Shown here: positions 33,317 through 42,387 of the stretch, in pieces
Layout: each line of letters starts with the position of its first letter
Numbering within the stretch: the first letter of the stretch is position 1
Origin: Chlorobium sp.
Lineage (GTDB): Bacteria > Bacteroidota > Chlorobiia > Chlorobiales > Chlorobiaceae
DNA length: 64,000 bases
Assembly (NCBI GenBank): GCA_005862285.1
Contig: SZXW01000007.1
Span: 1-64,000 of the forward strand
Direction: 5' to 3'
Notes under the pieces: generated by a model
Seen by the model: only the letters and a program-made list of their open reading frames with translations
What the model was told of the DNA's origin: nothing
Databases searched by the model: none
Translations under genes and position numbers: made by a program

Positions 33317-36300
33317 TCAGGGCTGCTGGCCGTGACAGTTTTTATATTTTTTTCCGCTTCCACAGTGGCACAGGTCATTCCGGCCCGGTTTTTTTTCAGC
33401 GATAACCGGCTGTTGTGCAACTTGTTCATCGACTTCACCATTTTCCTGCATTTCGGCCGCAACTGCGGCATAGACGCTTTCAGCGGCTTCATGCTGCGCA
33501 ACAAGTTTCTCCTGTTTTACGGCGGCTCTTCTCTGACGCTCTTCTATCTCCTGTGCCTCTTCCGGGTCGACGGGGAAGAGTTTGAAGGCCAGTGAAAGCG
33601 TTTCGAGCTCGATTTCCTGCAGCAGCGTGATAAAAAGGCGGTAGGCTTCCTGCTTGTACTCGAGCAGGGGATCCTTCTGTCCGTATGCACGCAGGTTGAT
33701 GCCTTCACGGAGTGAATCGATTTCACGGAGGTGTTCTCTCCACCGCATATCGATGACGCTCAGCACTGCATATTTTTCGATCTGCCGCATGATATCTTCA
33801 GGAACGGCAGCCTCTTTTCTCCTGTAAAACGCGAGGGCTGTCTCGTAAAGTTTGTCTGCGGCTGCATCAACTCCGTCATTTTCAAATGCTGTCCGGTCAA
33901 GTTTGAATTCAACGGAAATTTCGCGCAGGACCTGTTCCTCGATTCCCTCGACATCAAGCAGCTTGTGATGTTTTTTTACCACCAGCGAACAGTAATCTTT
34001 CAGAAGGTCGAGGATATCGCTGGTCAGGCGTTCGTGGAGCAGGCCGTTTCTGCGGCGGGTGTAAATAACCTCACGCTGCTGGTTCAGCACGTCGTCATAT
34101 TCAAGCAGCCTTTTGCGGATGGCAAAGTTCTGTTCCTCAACTTTTTTCTGTGCCCGTTCGATTGACTTCGTAATCATGGAGTGCTCGATGACATCACCTT
34201 CCTCATGTCCAAGGCGGTCCATAACCGCAATTACCCGGTCTGAACCGAAGAGGCGCATCAGTTCGTCTTCAAGCGAGACAAAAAATACCGATTCGCCCGG
34301 GTCGCCCTGACGTCCTGCACGGCCGCGCAGCTGACGGTCAATCCGGCGTGATTCATGGCGTTCCGAGCCGAGAATGAAGAGTCCGCCCAGTTCTCTCACG
34401 CCTTGTCCCAGCTTGATATCGGTACCGCGGCCTGCCATATTGGTGGCAATCGTGACCGCTGAGCGCTGTCCGGCTTCTGCGACAATTTCAGCCTCACGAT
34501 GGTTCTGTTTCGCATTGAGCACATTGTGAGGGATTTTTTTAGCCCGGAGCATTCTGGAAATGGTTTCGGAAACATCGACGCTTGTCGTTCCGACAAGTAC
34601 AGGCTGTCCTTTTTTCTGAAGTTCCTCGACTTTAAGGACGACGGCGTTGTATTTCTCCCGGCGGGTCTTGTAGACAAGATCGTCCACATCCTTGCGGATA
34701 ACCTTGGCATTGGTCGGGATGACAACGACATCGAGCTTGTATATTTCAAAAAACTCAGAAGCTTCGGTTTCCGCCGTTCCGGTCATACCCGCAAGCTTTT
34801 TGTACAGACGGAAAAAGTTCTGGATGGTGATGGTCGCCATTGTCTGGGTTTCACCTTCGATCTTGACATTTTCCTTGGCTTCGATCGCCTGGTGCAGGCC
34901 GTCGCTGTAGCGGCGTCCGGGAAGGATGCGGCCGGTGAATTCATCGACGATCATGACCATGCCGTTCTGGACCACATACTCGTCATCGCGCTCGAAAAGC
35001 GAGTATGCTCTCAGAAGCTGGCTGATATTGTGCAGTTTTTCCGAACGGTCGGCAAAAAGACGGTATACGGCATCTTTCTTCTGGATCTTTTCCGTGTCGG
35101 AAGCAGAAGCATCATTTTCAATGGCGGCAATTTCCGTGCCTACGTCCGGCAGCAGGAAAAGATCGGTGTCCTGGTGGCTGAGCTTGCTGAGAAACGCGCG
35201 TCCCTTGTCGGTCAGGTCGATGGTTCCGCCCTTTTCGTCAACGGCGAAATAGAGTTCATCATCGACTTCATGCATACGGCTCGAATTGTCCTTGAGAAAC
35301 TCGTTTTCCGTAGACTGGACCAGCTTCGCGATTCCCTGCTGGGAAAGTGTCTTGATGTAACGGCTGTTTTTGGGCTGGCCGCGTTTGACCCGAAGGAGTT
35401 GCAGGCCCGCATCAAAATCACCCGGTTTTGTCTTCAGTATTTTTTCAGCTTCGGTAAGGTATGATGCCACAAGCTGCTGCTGAGCACGAACAATCTGTTC
35501 GATCCAGGGTTTTATTTCCTGATATTTGCTGTTATCGGCATTGGGCACCGGTCCTGAAATAATGAGCGGAGTTCTGGCTTCATCAATAAGCACACTGTCA
35601 ACTTCGTCGACGATGGCAAAATAGAAATCACGCTGAACCATATCTTCATGAGTTCCCGCCATGTTGTCGCGCAGATAATCAAAACCGAACTCGTTGTTTG
35701 TGCCGTAGGTGACGTCGCAGAGGTACTGTTCCTTGCGTTCATCCGAAGACATGAAATTGAGGATGACCCCGACTGAAATATCATGAAATTCGAAAATAGG
35801 GTTCATCCACTCTTTGTCCCTCTGGGCCAGGTAGTCGTTTACCGTAACGACATGGACGCCTCGGCCGGTAAGTGAGTTGAGGAAAACCGGAAGGGTCGAT
35901 ACAAGCGTTTTACCTTCACCGGTAGCCATTTCGGCTATTTTGCCGGAATGAAGCACCATGCCGCCGATGAGCTGGACGTCGTAGGGCACCATGTCCCAGG
36001 TCATTTCACGGTCCATCACCAGATATTTGTGTCCTTTCAGCCTTCTGCAGGTATCTTTTACGATGGCATAGGTTTCCGGAAGGACCTCTTCGAGTATGGA
36101 AAAAGTGGCTTTATCATATTCCTCTGAAAGAGCCTCGAGTTTTGTATTGACACTGTCGGCCTCTTCCAGGCTTATATCGGGATTGTCGAGTTTATGGCCA
36201 AGGTTTTTCCTCTCAAGCTCTATGGGTTCAAGTGCCTTGCGGACTTTCTGTTTCAATTCCCGGCTCTTCTGTTTCAGCTGCTCATCGCTGAGCGATGCCA

Positions 36301-36400
36301 TGGACGCCTGCAGTTCGTTGATATGGTTTATGACCGGCTGGATTTTCTTGATGTCCTTCTCGTGTTTTGAGCCAAATATCTTTTCAATAATTTTCAACAT
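33317..36400 (-). CDS. secA: Preprotein translocase ATPase SecA
   Basis: A 1,027-residue motor of the Sec pathway. Walker [26 protein letters not shown], the [16 protein letters not shown] Walker [12 protein letters not shown] and [18 protein letters not shown] are all present, with a C-terminal zinc/SEC-C tail [19 protein letters not shown]. Compared with E. coli SecA (901 residues) it carries an insertion in the preprotein cross-linking region (about residues 280-420), as in Bacteroidetes/Chlorobi SecA. Its stop is 25 bases before purL. No frameshift is seen. Confidence 0.97.
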   Translation of the reverse strand: MLKIIEKIFGSKHEKDIKKIQPVINHINELQASMASLSDEQLKQKSRELKQKVRKALEPIELERKNLGHKLDNPDISLEEADSVNTKLEALSEEYDKATFSILEEVLPETYAIVKDTCRRLKGHKYLVMDREMTWDMVPYDVQLIGGMVLHSGKIAEMATGEGKTLVSTLPVFLNSLTGRGVHVVTVNDYLAQRDKEWMNPIFEFHDISVGVILNFMSSDERKEQYLCDVTYGTNNEFGFDYLRDNMAGTHEDMVQRDFYFAIVDEVDSVLIDEARTPLIISGPVPNADNSKYQEIKPWIEQIVRAQQQLVASYLTEAEKILKTKPGDFDAGLQLLRVKRGQPKNSRYIKTLSQQGIAKLVQSTENEFLKDNSSRMHEVDDELYFAVDEKGGTIDLTDKGRAFLSKLSHQDTDLFLLPDVGTEIAAIENDASASDTEKIQKKDAVYRLFADRSEKLHNISQLLRAYSLFERDDEYVVQNGMVMIVDEFTGRILPGRRYSDGLHQAIEAKENVKIEGETQTMATITIQNFFRLYKKLAGMTGTAETEASEFFEIYKLDVVVIPTNAKVIRKDVDDLVYKTRREKYNAVVLKVEELQKKGQPVLVGTTSVDVSETISRMLRAKKIPHNVLNAKQNHREAEIVAEAGQRSAVTIATNMAGRGTDIKLGQGVRELGGLFILGSERHESRRIDRQLRGRAGRQGDPGESVFFVSLEDELMRLFGSDRVIAVMDRLGHEEGDVIEHSMITKSIERAQKKVEEQNFAIRKRLLEYDDVLNQQREVIYTRRRNGLLHERLTSDILDLLKDYCSLVVKKHHKLLDVEGIEEQVLREISVEFKLDRTAFENDGVDAAADKLYETALAFYRRKEAAVPEDIMRQIEKYAVLSVIDMRWREHLREIDSLREGINLRAYGQKDPLLEYKQEAYRLFITLLQEIELETLSLAFKLFPVDPEEAQEIEERQRRAAVKQEKLVAQHEAAESVYAAVAAEMQENGEVDEQVAQQPVIAEKKPGRNDLCHCGSGKKYKNCHGQQP

Positions 36401-36627
36401 GTAAGGGCCTTTCTGCTCTCTAATTAATTTCAGTGATGTTCTGCAAGGGACGGCTGAAGCGTTTACCCGTGCATTTCGTTATTTCCTATCGAACTGTAAA
36501 GTATTGAATTAGGTGATGAGATAAAAGAGGGATCACGGGAAAAAACGACCATGAAAGACCGGCTGCATAATTAGTTGGTAACCATATTCAGGCGAAATCG
36601 CCGAAGACGGCTTGAAAATCTGCACAA

Positions 36628-37566
36628 TCAGCAGGTTCGAAGCCTTTTTTCTTCACAGCGCCAGCAGTGAAAGAGGATGTGCCCGGCATATCCCGCAAAA
36701 CAGGGATTCAGGATTTTTCGTGCTTCGGCATCGAGCTTGAGATAGGCTGCCGGTGTCAGTGACTGAATATCGGCACCGATTCCGAACCATTTTCCAAGGT
36801 ATTGTTTAACATGGGTGTCTATAGGAAAGGCATCCATTCGTCCCAGTCCGAACAACGCTATACAGTCTGCAATTTTAAATCCGATCCCTCCCAGTTTGCA
36901 GAGCTCGTTGCGTAATTCTTCCAGCGGCATGCTTTTATCCCGAAGCTTTTCGAAATCGAGTTTCCCCTGAGCCAGAGAACGTGCGGCCGTAATGATATTG
37001 CGTGCCCTGGTACGGTTGTTGTTCGTGCATCTGCTTAGCTTTTCAGGGTCGGCATCAGCCAGGGAGATGGCAGCGGGGAAGCTGAAAAGGGTTACCTCTC
37101 TGCCGTTGAAAAAAACGGAGCGCTCTTTTCCGTAAACCCGGGAAATCATTTCGATCTGCCTGCGGATAATCTGCATGCCGATGCCTTGTGCGCACATGAA
37201 AGTGATCAGGGTTTCAAAAGGGTCCTGTCTCAGCACTCTCAGCGGCAGATAGTTTTCCAATTTTTGGCATACCTCCGGATAACGCCTTGAAAATTCTTCC
37301 GGGAACAGGTTTTCAGGTGATAAATCAAGTTGAAAATAAGCAATTAACAGCTCCGATAATCCTGAATCGGTTGTCGTTTCTGTTTCATAATATGCTTCAA
37401 AAATATCCGGTTTTAATTGGCGAATAATTATCGGAATACTATTAATGCTGTTGATGAAGTATTCAGGCATTTCTTCAATTATTCTCCATCTGAATGTCTG
37501 CCCACTGAACAAAGAACCCTCTATTGAAATATCGGAAGAAGTATTGATTACAATTCTGTTAAACAA
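36628..37566 (-). CDS. OGG1-like 8-oxoguanine DNA glycosylase/lyase
   Basis: A 312-residue base-excision repair enzyme of the HhH-GPD family. The N-terminal OGG domain contains GSLFSGQTFRWR. The helix-hairpin-helix is KLGGIGFKIADCIALFGL with the candidate catalytic lysine, and the conserved Asp is in FPIDTHVKQYLG. The product would remove oxidised guanine. The 5' third of the gene is much more AT-rich than the rest and runs into an extreme AT-rich spacer. Confidence 0.85.
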   Translation of the reverse strand: MFNRIVINTSSDISIEGSLFSGQTFRWRIIEEMPEYFINSINSIPIIIRQLKPDIFEAYYETETTTDSGLSELLIAYFQLDLSPENLFPEEFSRRYPEVCQKLENYLPLRVLRQDPFETLITFMCAQGIGMQIIRRQIEMISRVYGKERSVFFNGREVTLFSFPAAISLADADPEKLSRCTNNNRTRARNIITAARSLAQGKLDFEKLRDKSMPLEELRNELCKLGGIGFKIADCIALFGLGRMDAFPIDTHVKQYLGKWFGIGADIQSLTPAAYLKLDAEARKILNPCFAGYAGHILFHCWRCEEKRLRTC

Positions 37567-38011
37567 TTTTATTTTTATCCGTTTATTGTTGTCTTAATAA
37601 GCCTACAGTTTCTTAATAAAATATATGTGACAGATGACTATAAGTATTTATAATGAAATAATATAAATTGAATTACCTGAAATTTTTATAATTATAGTTT
37701 TTCTTTATTTATCTGTCTTAAAAACTCTTTTAATATATTTTAAATTGTCAATATTAATCTTATTGATAAATTTAATGATTGCACTTTTAAAATTCCATAA
37801 TCAGTTTATTGTTTATTTTATTAATTTTTATTTGTAGTTATAAAGTGCTTTTTGTTGAAATTATATTTTAATTTTAAATTTTTTAAAATACAGCTTAATG
37901 TTGTTATTTCTGATTTATTTAAACCGTAACAAGAGCGGTATTGATACCTTTTTAACAGGGTAAGTTGTCTTTGTTTCTAATTATACGGGAGTGATCTGAT
38001 AAAGAGGTTAT
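37567..38011. other. Extreme AT-rich spacer
   Basis: The core, 37571-37930, is only about 15-20 percent G+C by hand count of three lines. No gene, tRNA, DnaA-box cluster or ordered tandem repeat was recognised. It lies between two minus-strand genes. The function is unknown. Confidence 0.6.
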
Positions 38012-38713
38012 TCAGGCTGTAATCTGTGAAAAAAAGTGAGAAAGAGACTCCTGTGGAGCCTCATGTTCCTGAACAAGTTCAAAGGTGAGATTGTGTGCCT
38101 GGGGAGTGAACAGGGCAAGAACCGCCAGTTCGGCGACATCGCTGCGCTGTATGGCGCCGGTAATGATTTTGTCGCCCGTATCAAAACGTAATGCATGCAT
38201 CATGGGCGGGCCGTCGAGCAGTCCCCCGGGCCGGAGAATGGTATAGGAATATCCGGGTTCGGAAAAAAGTTTTCGAACGACGTTTTCTGATTCGAGTTTC
38301 ATGGTCAGTACCTGTCCATACCTGTTCAACGGGTGATCGGGCCTTGTTACGGCCATGGAACTGACAAGGATGAATTTTTTTATCTCCATCTCCTTTGCAA
38401 TGGTTGCAAGCCTGATTATCCCGTCCCGGTCTATGGCGGACGGAGGGGGTGCTGCGGGGTCCCGGACATTGCCCCCGACGGCACAGATAACTGCATCTAT
38501 AACATTGAGCGCAGCACGTATTTCGTCTGCATGTTCAAGCGAGCCCGTGGCAAGGCTGTCAGCAATTTCGGGACCGAACAGTTCGAGGGCTTTCGGGGTT
38601 GAACGGACAAAAAGCCTTGTTCTGATGCCATGCTTGCGCAGGCGTTCAACTATCCATATTCCGGTTCTTCCCGTGGCTCCGGCAACGAGGACGGTACCAT
38701 TGAACTTTGTCAT
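38012..38713 (-). CDS. NAD(P)-binding protein, atypical short-chain dehydrogenase (NmrA/Ycf39 type)
   Basis: A 233-residue Rossmann protein. VLVAGATGRTGIWIVERL is the dinucleotide-binding loop, VSSMAV and YTILRPGGLLDGP are later conserved parts, and there is no clear classical YxxxK site. The group includes NmrA-like regulators, assembly factors and quinone or flavin reductases, so activity cannot be named. It is the third gene of the lipA cluster, 75 bases after the membrane protein gene. Confidence 0.7.
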   Translation of the reverse strand: MTKFNGTVLVAGATGRTGIWIVERLRKHGIRTRLFVRSTPKALELFGPEIADSLATGSLEHADEIRAALNVIDAVICAVGGNVRDPAAPPPSAIDRDGIIRLATIAKEMEIKKFILVSSMAVTRPDHPLNRYGQVLTMKLESENVVRKLFSEPGYSYTILRPGGLLDGPPMMHALRFDTGDKIITGAIQRSDVAELAVLALFTPQAHNLTFELVQEHEAPQESLSHFFSQITA

Positions 38714-38788
38714 GATGCCTTGAATACTCCCTTGATGATCAGTTTATCACTACATAATCATCAAGGGTTCGAAATCGTTCTCGAAATT

Positions 38789-39367
38789 TCAGTTGAACAA
38801 GGAAAAACGGACATTCCAGGCCATGGTGAGGTCAACGAGCGCATGCAGGAAAATGACGGTTCTGATGTCCTTGTACCAGAAAAAATTCAGAGCCCAGCTT
38901 CCGGCAATGAGCAGCTGGACAGGCATGAAAAAGGGTTTGTAGGGGCTTGTCTGTACGACATGCTCCGGCAGGATCGGGAGCCAGAAAAGCCCATGAATGA
39001 TGCCGCTGTAAATCATGAAGCAGACGAAACCGGCGATGAAGAGCGCCCAGGGGTTTTCCGTGACTTTTGAAGTAAGCCATATTCCCAGCTGAAAGCATGC
39101 ATAGAACATGAATGTTTCTGCAACGCCGTTTCCTATGCTGAAAACGATGACGGTCGGGATGTTCAGCGGGCGTCCGCCGTCCGAAGTGGAATGGGAATAG
39201 ACCCATGCATTGATCGCAAGGATGACAAGCGAACAGATCAGGAGGATTTTTCTGCGGTTATCGAACTCCTTGCTGAATGAAAAAATGTCCTGCCTGAAAA
39301 AAACAAAGCCGATGACAATGGCAATCGCCCAGTAGGCATAAATCATCAGGGGTACCGATAGTTCCAT
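38789..39367 (-). CDS. Multi-spanning membrane protein with CPBP-like features
   Basis: A 192-residue protein with about six membrane helices. Three segments line up with CPBP (Abi) intramembrane protease motifs but are altered: AETFMFYACF for the EExxxR box (one Glu kept, Arg lost), YSGIIHGLFW for the FxxxH box, and FLHALVDLTMAW for the last HxxxB box. It may be a fold relative without protease activity. It is adjacent to lipA and the NAD(P)-binding gene. Relatives in photosynthetic bacteria are plausible but unverified. Confidence 0.55.
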   Translation of the reverse strand: MELSVPLMIYAYWAIAIVIGFVFFRQDIFSFSKEFDNRRKILLICSLVILAINAWVYSHSTSDGGRPLNIPTVIVFSIGNGVAETFMFYACFQLGIWLTSKVTENPWALFIAGFVCFMIYSGIIHGLFWLPILPEHVVQTSPYKPFFMPVQLLIAGSWALNFFWYKDIRTVIFLHALVDLTMAWNVRFSLFN

Positions 39368-39384
39368 GGCTGAATAGTTATTGT

Positions 39385-40260
39385 TTAGGGTAAAAAATTC
39401 TGTTTCGCTTCGAATGCCTCTGCATGATAGGAGCTTCTTACAAAAGGTCCGGACTGCACATATATAAAGCCTTCATTTTCAGCGACCTTCCTGAAATGTT
39501 CGAATTCGTCGGGAGTGACATATCGCTCCACCGGGAGATGTGCCGGAGATGGCTGCAGGTACTGGCCGATAGTGATCATATCGCAGCCATGACGGAAAAG
39601 GTCGCCGATCACCGTTTCAACTTCAGCCGCTGTTTCGCCCATTCCCAGCATGAGTCCGGATTTTGTTGATAGTCCGTGAACCTTTTTTGCACGCTCGAGT
39701 ATCTTCAGTGAATTGCTGTAGTTCGCCTGCGGACGTACCCGGGCATAAAGGGATGGAACGGTTTCGATATTGTGGTTCAGGACGTCGGGAGCTTCGTTCA
39801 TGACGAGGTCGAGCGCAGTGGTATTGTGCCTGAAGTCGGGAATCAGGCATTCGATGGTAACCCTGGGTGTGCTTGCACGTATTGCCTGTATTGTTTTTAC
39901 CCAGTGGGCCGAACCGCCGTCTTCGAGATCGTCGCGTGTAACGCTGGTCAGCACAGCGTGTTTCAGTTTCATCGAGCGGACCGCGAGGGCGATGTTTTCT
40001 GGTTCGTCCGAGTCGGGAGCCGGAGGTTCCGGTGTTTTTCCGACGGCGCAGAACACGCAGCTTCTCGTACAGGCATTTCCGAGCAGGAGAAAGGTCGCGG
40101 TACCGCGTGACCAGCATTCCTGCAGGTTAGGGCACAATGCCGAACGGCATACTGTGTTGAGACTGTGGCGGTTGAGCAGCTGCCTTGTCGCCGCGAATGA
40201 AGCCCCGGAAGCCATTCTTATTTTCAGCCATTCTGGTTTTTTTCGGGACCGGAGTTCCAT
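39385..40260 (-). CDS. lipA: Lipoyl synthase
   Basis: A 291-residue radical SAM enzyme that inserts two sulfurs into octanoylated domains. The radical SAM motif is [11 protein letters not shown], and the auxiliary cluster cysteines are in [27 protein letters not shown] and the C-terminal RSSYHAE are typical. It is the first gene of a three-gene minus-strand group, 17 bases from the next gene. No lipB or lipM is in the window. Confidence 0.95.
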   Translation of the reverse strand: MELRSRKKPEWLKIRMASGASFAATRQLLNRHSLNTVCRSALCPNLQECWSRGTATFLLLGNACTRSCVFCAVGKTPEPPAPDSDEPENIALAVRSMKLKHAVLTSVTRDDLEDGGSAHWVKTIQAIRASTPRVTIECLIPDFRHNTTALDLVMNEAPDVLNHNIETVPSLYARVRPQANYSNSLKILERAKKVHGLSTKSGLMLGMGETAAEVETVIGDLFRHGCDMITIGQYLQPSPAHLPVERYVTPDEFEHFRKVAENEGFIYVQSGPFVRSSYHAEAFEAKQNFLP

Positions 40261-40655
40261 ATCGGGTAAAACGGCAAGGTTTATAATCGTAAAGCTGTAA
40301 TATAAAGCATGTTCTGAAATATCTTCCTAACATCCGGAGCTGTGACAATATCCCTTCCGTTGTTTCCCGTCTGACATGTTCTGAACGATAGCCATCAATG
40401 CCGGTTCCGATGCAGACCTGCTGTTTTTACAATGGTATCAGCCAGAGATTGCCGGGATGGTTATCAATTCTGAAAAAACTGTGGAAGCATTAATTGTAAA
40501 ACACGTTATCTGGTATATACATTACAATCGGGCAGCCTTGTTCAATTAATAGAGGTGCCCTGAAAACGGATTGGATTATATTTATAACATCCTGACGACC
40601 GGTTGATACCGTTTACTTTGTTTGTCTTTCAAAATCACTGATACCTTTTTCAATC
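40261..40655. other. Divergent intergenic region lipA/cupin
   Basis: About 395 bases with no gene seen. A short inverted repeat ATTGTAA (40494-40500) and TTACAAT (40523-40529), 22 bases apart, lies upstream of the cupin gene. Regulatory use is inferred. Confidence 0.4.
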
Positions 40656-41117
40656 ATGAAAAACGCCATAAAACAATCGTTCCTTGTTGCCGCCGTATGC
40701 TTTTTCCTTTTCCCTGGTATCGCACAAGCAGCGGAATACAGCAACCTGGAAGTACGGAAAATCCTCGTTTCGACGAAAACAAGCAGCGGTGAGCCGATAA
40801 AGTATCTGAAGACCTCCCGTCCGGAAGTCACTGTGCTCGATATCATTTTGCCGCCCGGGGGATCGACCGGTTGGCATAAACACCCAGTACCTGTCTATGC
40901 CTACGTTCAGGAAGGCACAATTACGGTAAGTCTGAGTAAAGGGAAGACTATCACCTTCAGCAAGGGAGATGCTTTTGTCGAGGTCATGAATACGGTGCAC
41001 AACGGTATCAACATGGGTGATGTTCCCGTGAGGCTTATAGTTTTCTATACCGGAGAAGAAAAGGGCCCGAATGTGATCCGTGAAGAACCTGTCAAAGCAG
41101 CTGACAACGAAAAGTAA
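40656..41117 (+). CDS. Periplasmic cupin-domain protein
   Basis: A 153-residue protein with a signal peptide ending AQAA. The single cupin shows STGWHKHPVPVYAYVQEG, giving the His-x-His metal ligands, and later a Gly-rich strand and HNGINMGD. Cupins hold a metal and may be enzymes or binding proteins; substrate is unknown. It ends ten bases before the yhaO-like gene, so co-transcription is possible. Confidence 0.75.
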   Translation: MKNAIKQSFLVAAVCFFLFPGIAQAAEYSNLEVRKILVSTKTSSGEPIKYLKTSRPEVTVLDIILPPGGSTGWHKHPVPVYAYVQEGTITVSLSKGKTITFSKGDAFVEVMNTVHNGINMGDVPVRLIVFYTGEEKGPNVIREEPVKAADNEK

Positions 41118-41127
41118 TCTATACTAT

Positions 41128-42387
41128 ATGTTCAGTTTTCTCCATGCCGCCGATATTCACCTCGACAGCCCGCTGAAGGGGCTCGAGAATTACCCGGACG
41201 CCCCTGTGGACCAGATCCGGCTTGCGGCACGCCGTGCTTTCGACAATCTTGTCGATACGGCTATCGAGGAGAACGTCGCATTTGTCCTGCTGGCCGGGGA
41301 TCTTTATGACGGTGACTGGAAAGACTTCAATACGGGCATATATTTCATAAGCCGCATGGGTCGCCTGCGTGATGCGGGCATTGCAGTTTTCATGGTCTCC
41401 GGTAACCATGATGCGGCAAGCCAGATCACCCGGTCGCTGAAACTGCCTGACAATGTCTCCCTTTTCGGGCACCGGAGAGCCGGAACCGCTCATATCGAGC
41501 ATCTCGGCGTCGCCGTGCACGGCCAGAGCTTCTCATCCCGGTCGGTAATGGTAGACATGGTGAGCAACTATCCACAGGGAGATCCCGCGCTTTTCAATAT
41601 CGGGCTCCTCCATACCAGCCTGAACGGCCGTCCGGGCCATGAGCCATATGCGCCCTGCACGCTCGACACTCTCCGCTCGAAAGGCTACCAGTACTGGGCG
41701 CTCGGCCATGTTCATCAGCTCGAAGTGATCTGCAGTGACCCGTGGGTTGTATTTTCCGGCAATATCCAGGGCCGCCATATACGGGAAACAGGCAGCAAAG
41801 GGTGCACGCTGGTAACGGTGGACGAAGGGCGGGTCACAGCAGTCGAAGATCGCGAGCTCGATGTGCTCCGCTGGTCCATCTGCCGGGTCGATCCAGCAGG
41901 CTGCGACACTTCCGATGCGCTCTGCGACCATGTCCGTGAGGCGTTCGAGGAAGAGAGATCAAAGGCGGATGGTCGTCCTCTTGCCATAAGGCTGATTGTG
42001 GAGGGGAGAACGCCGCTGCATAACCGGCTTCACGAAGGTCAGCTTCAATTAAGCGAGGAGTTCCGGGCGATTGCGGCGAACCTTGGCGATGTCTGGCTTG
42101 AAAAGGTCGTGCTGAAAACCCGCAGCATCGCAGAGCGGCGGGAGAGTCTTTCCGGCGACTCGCCGCTGCACTCCCTCTTGCAATCCGTCGAAGAGTTCCG
42201 GTTCGAACAATCAGATCTCGCCGGACTTGTACCGGAATTCGAGAAACTGCGCAGCAAGCTTCCGCCGGAGCTGCTCGGCGAAAACGATCCGTTCCGGCCA
42301 GGTGAAAAAGAGCTGGCCGCCCTGCGTGAAGAGGTGAAGGAGCTGCTTGCGGCAAAGATAGCCGAAGGAGGGCGCCATGAGAATTAA
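41128..42387 (+). CDS. yhaO: DNA repair exonuclease, SbcD/YhaO-like metallophosphoesterase
   Basis: A 419-residue calcineurin-type nuclease. MFSFLHAADIHLDSPL is the usual start; the ORF-track start overlaps the cupin gene. Metal ligands are in HAADIHLDS, LLAGDLYDG, VSGNHDAA, LLHTSLNG and YWALGHVHQ. With YhaN it should form an SbcCD/Mre11-Rad50-like complex that opens blocked DNA ends. It overlaps the next gene by 11 bases. Confidence 0.85.
   Translation: MFSFLHAADIHLDSPLKGLENYPDAPVDQIRLAARRAFDNLVDTAIEENVAFVLLAGDLYDGDWKDFNTGIYFISRMGRLRDAGIAVFMVSGNHDAASQITRSLKLPDNVSLFGHRRAGTAHIEHLGVAVHGQSFSSRSVMVDMVSNYPQGDPALFNIGLLHTSLNGRPGHEPYAPCTLDTLRSKGYQYWALGHVHQLEVICSDPWVVFSGNIQGRHIRETGSKGCTLVTVDEGRVTAVEDRELDVLRWSICRVDPAGCDTSDALCDHVREAFEEERSKADGRPLAIRLIVEGRTPLHNRLHEGQLQLSEEFRAIAANLGDVWLEKVVLKTRSIAERRESLSGDSPLHSLLQSVEEFRFEQSDLAGLVPEFEKLRSKLPPELLGENDPFRPGEKELAALREEVKELLAAKIAEGGRHEN

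Noticed and set aside
34499-35464. 321-residue ORF antisense to secA
   Set aside because: The opposite strand codes an unbroken SecA, and the antisense translation has no recognisable motif.
37567-38011. AT-rich spacer as a replication origin
   Set aside because: No DnaA-box cluster and no dnaA/dnaN genes nearby, so origin function is unsupported.
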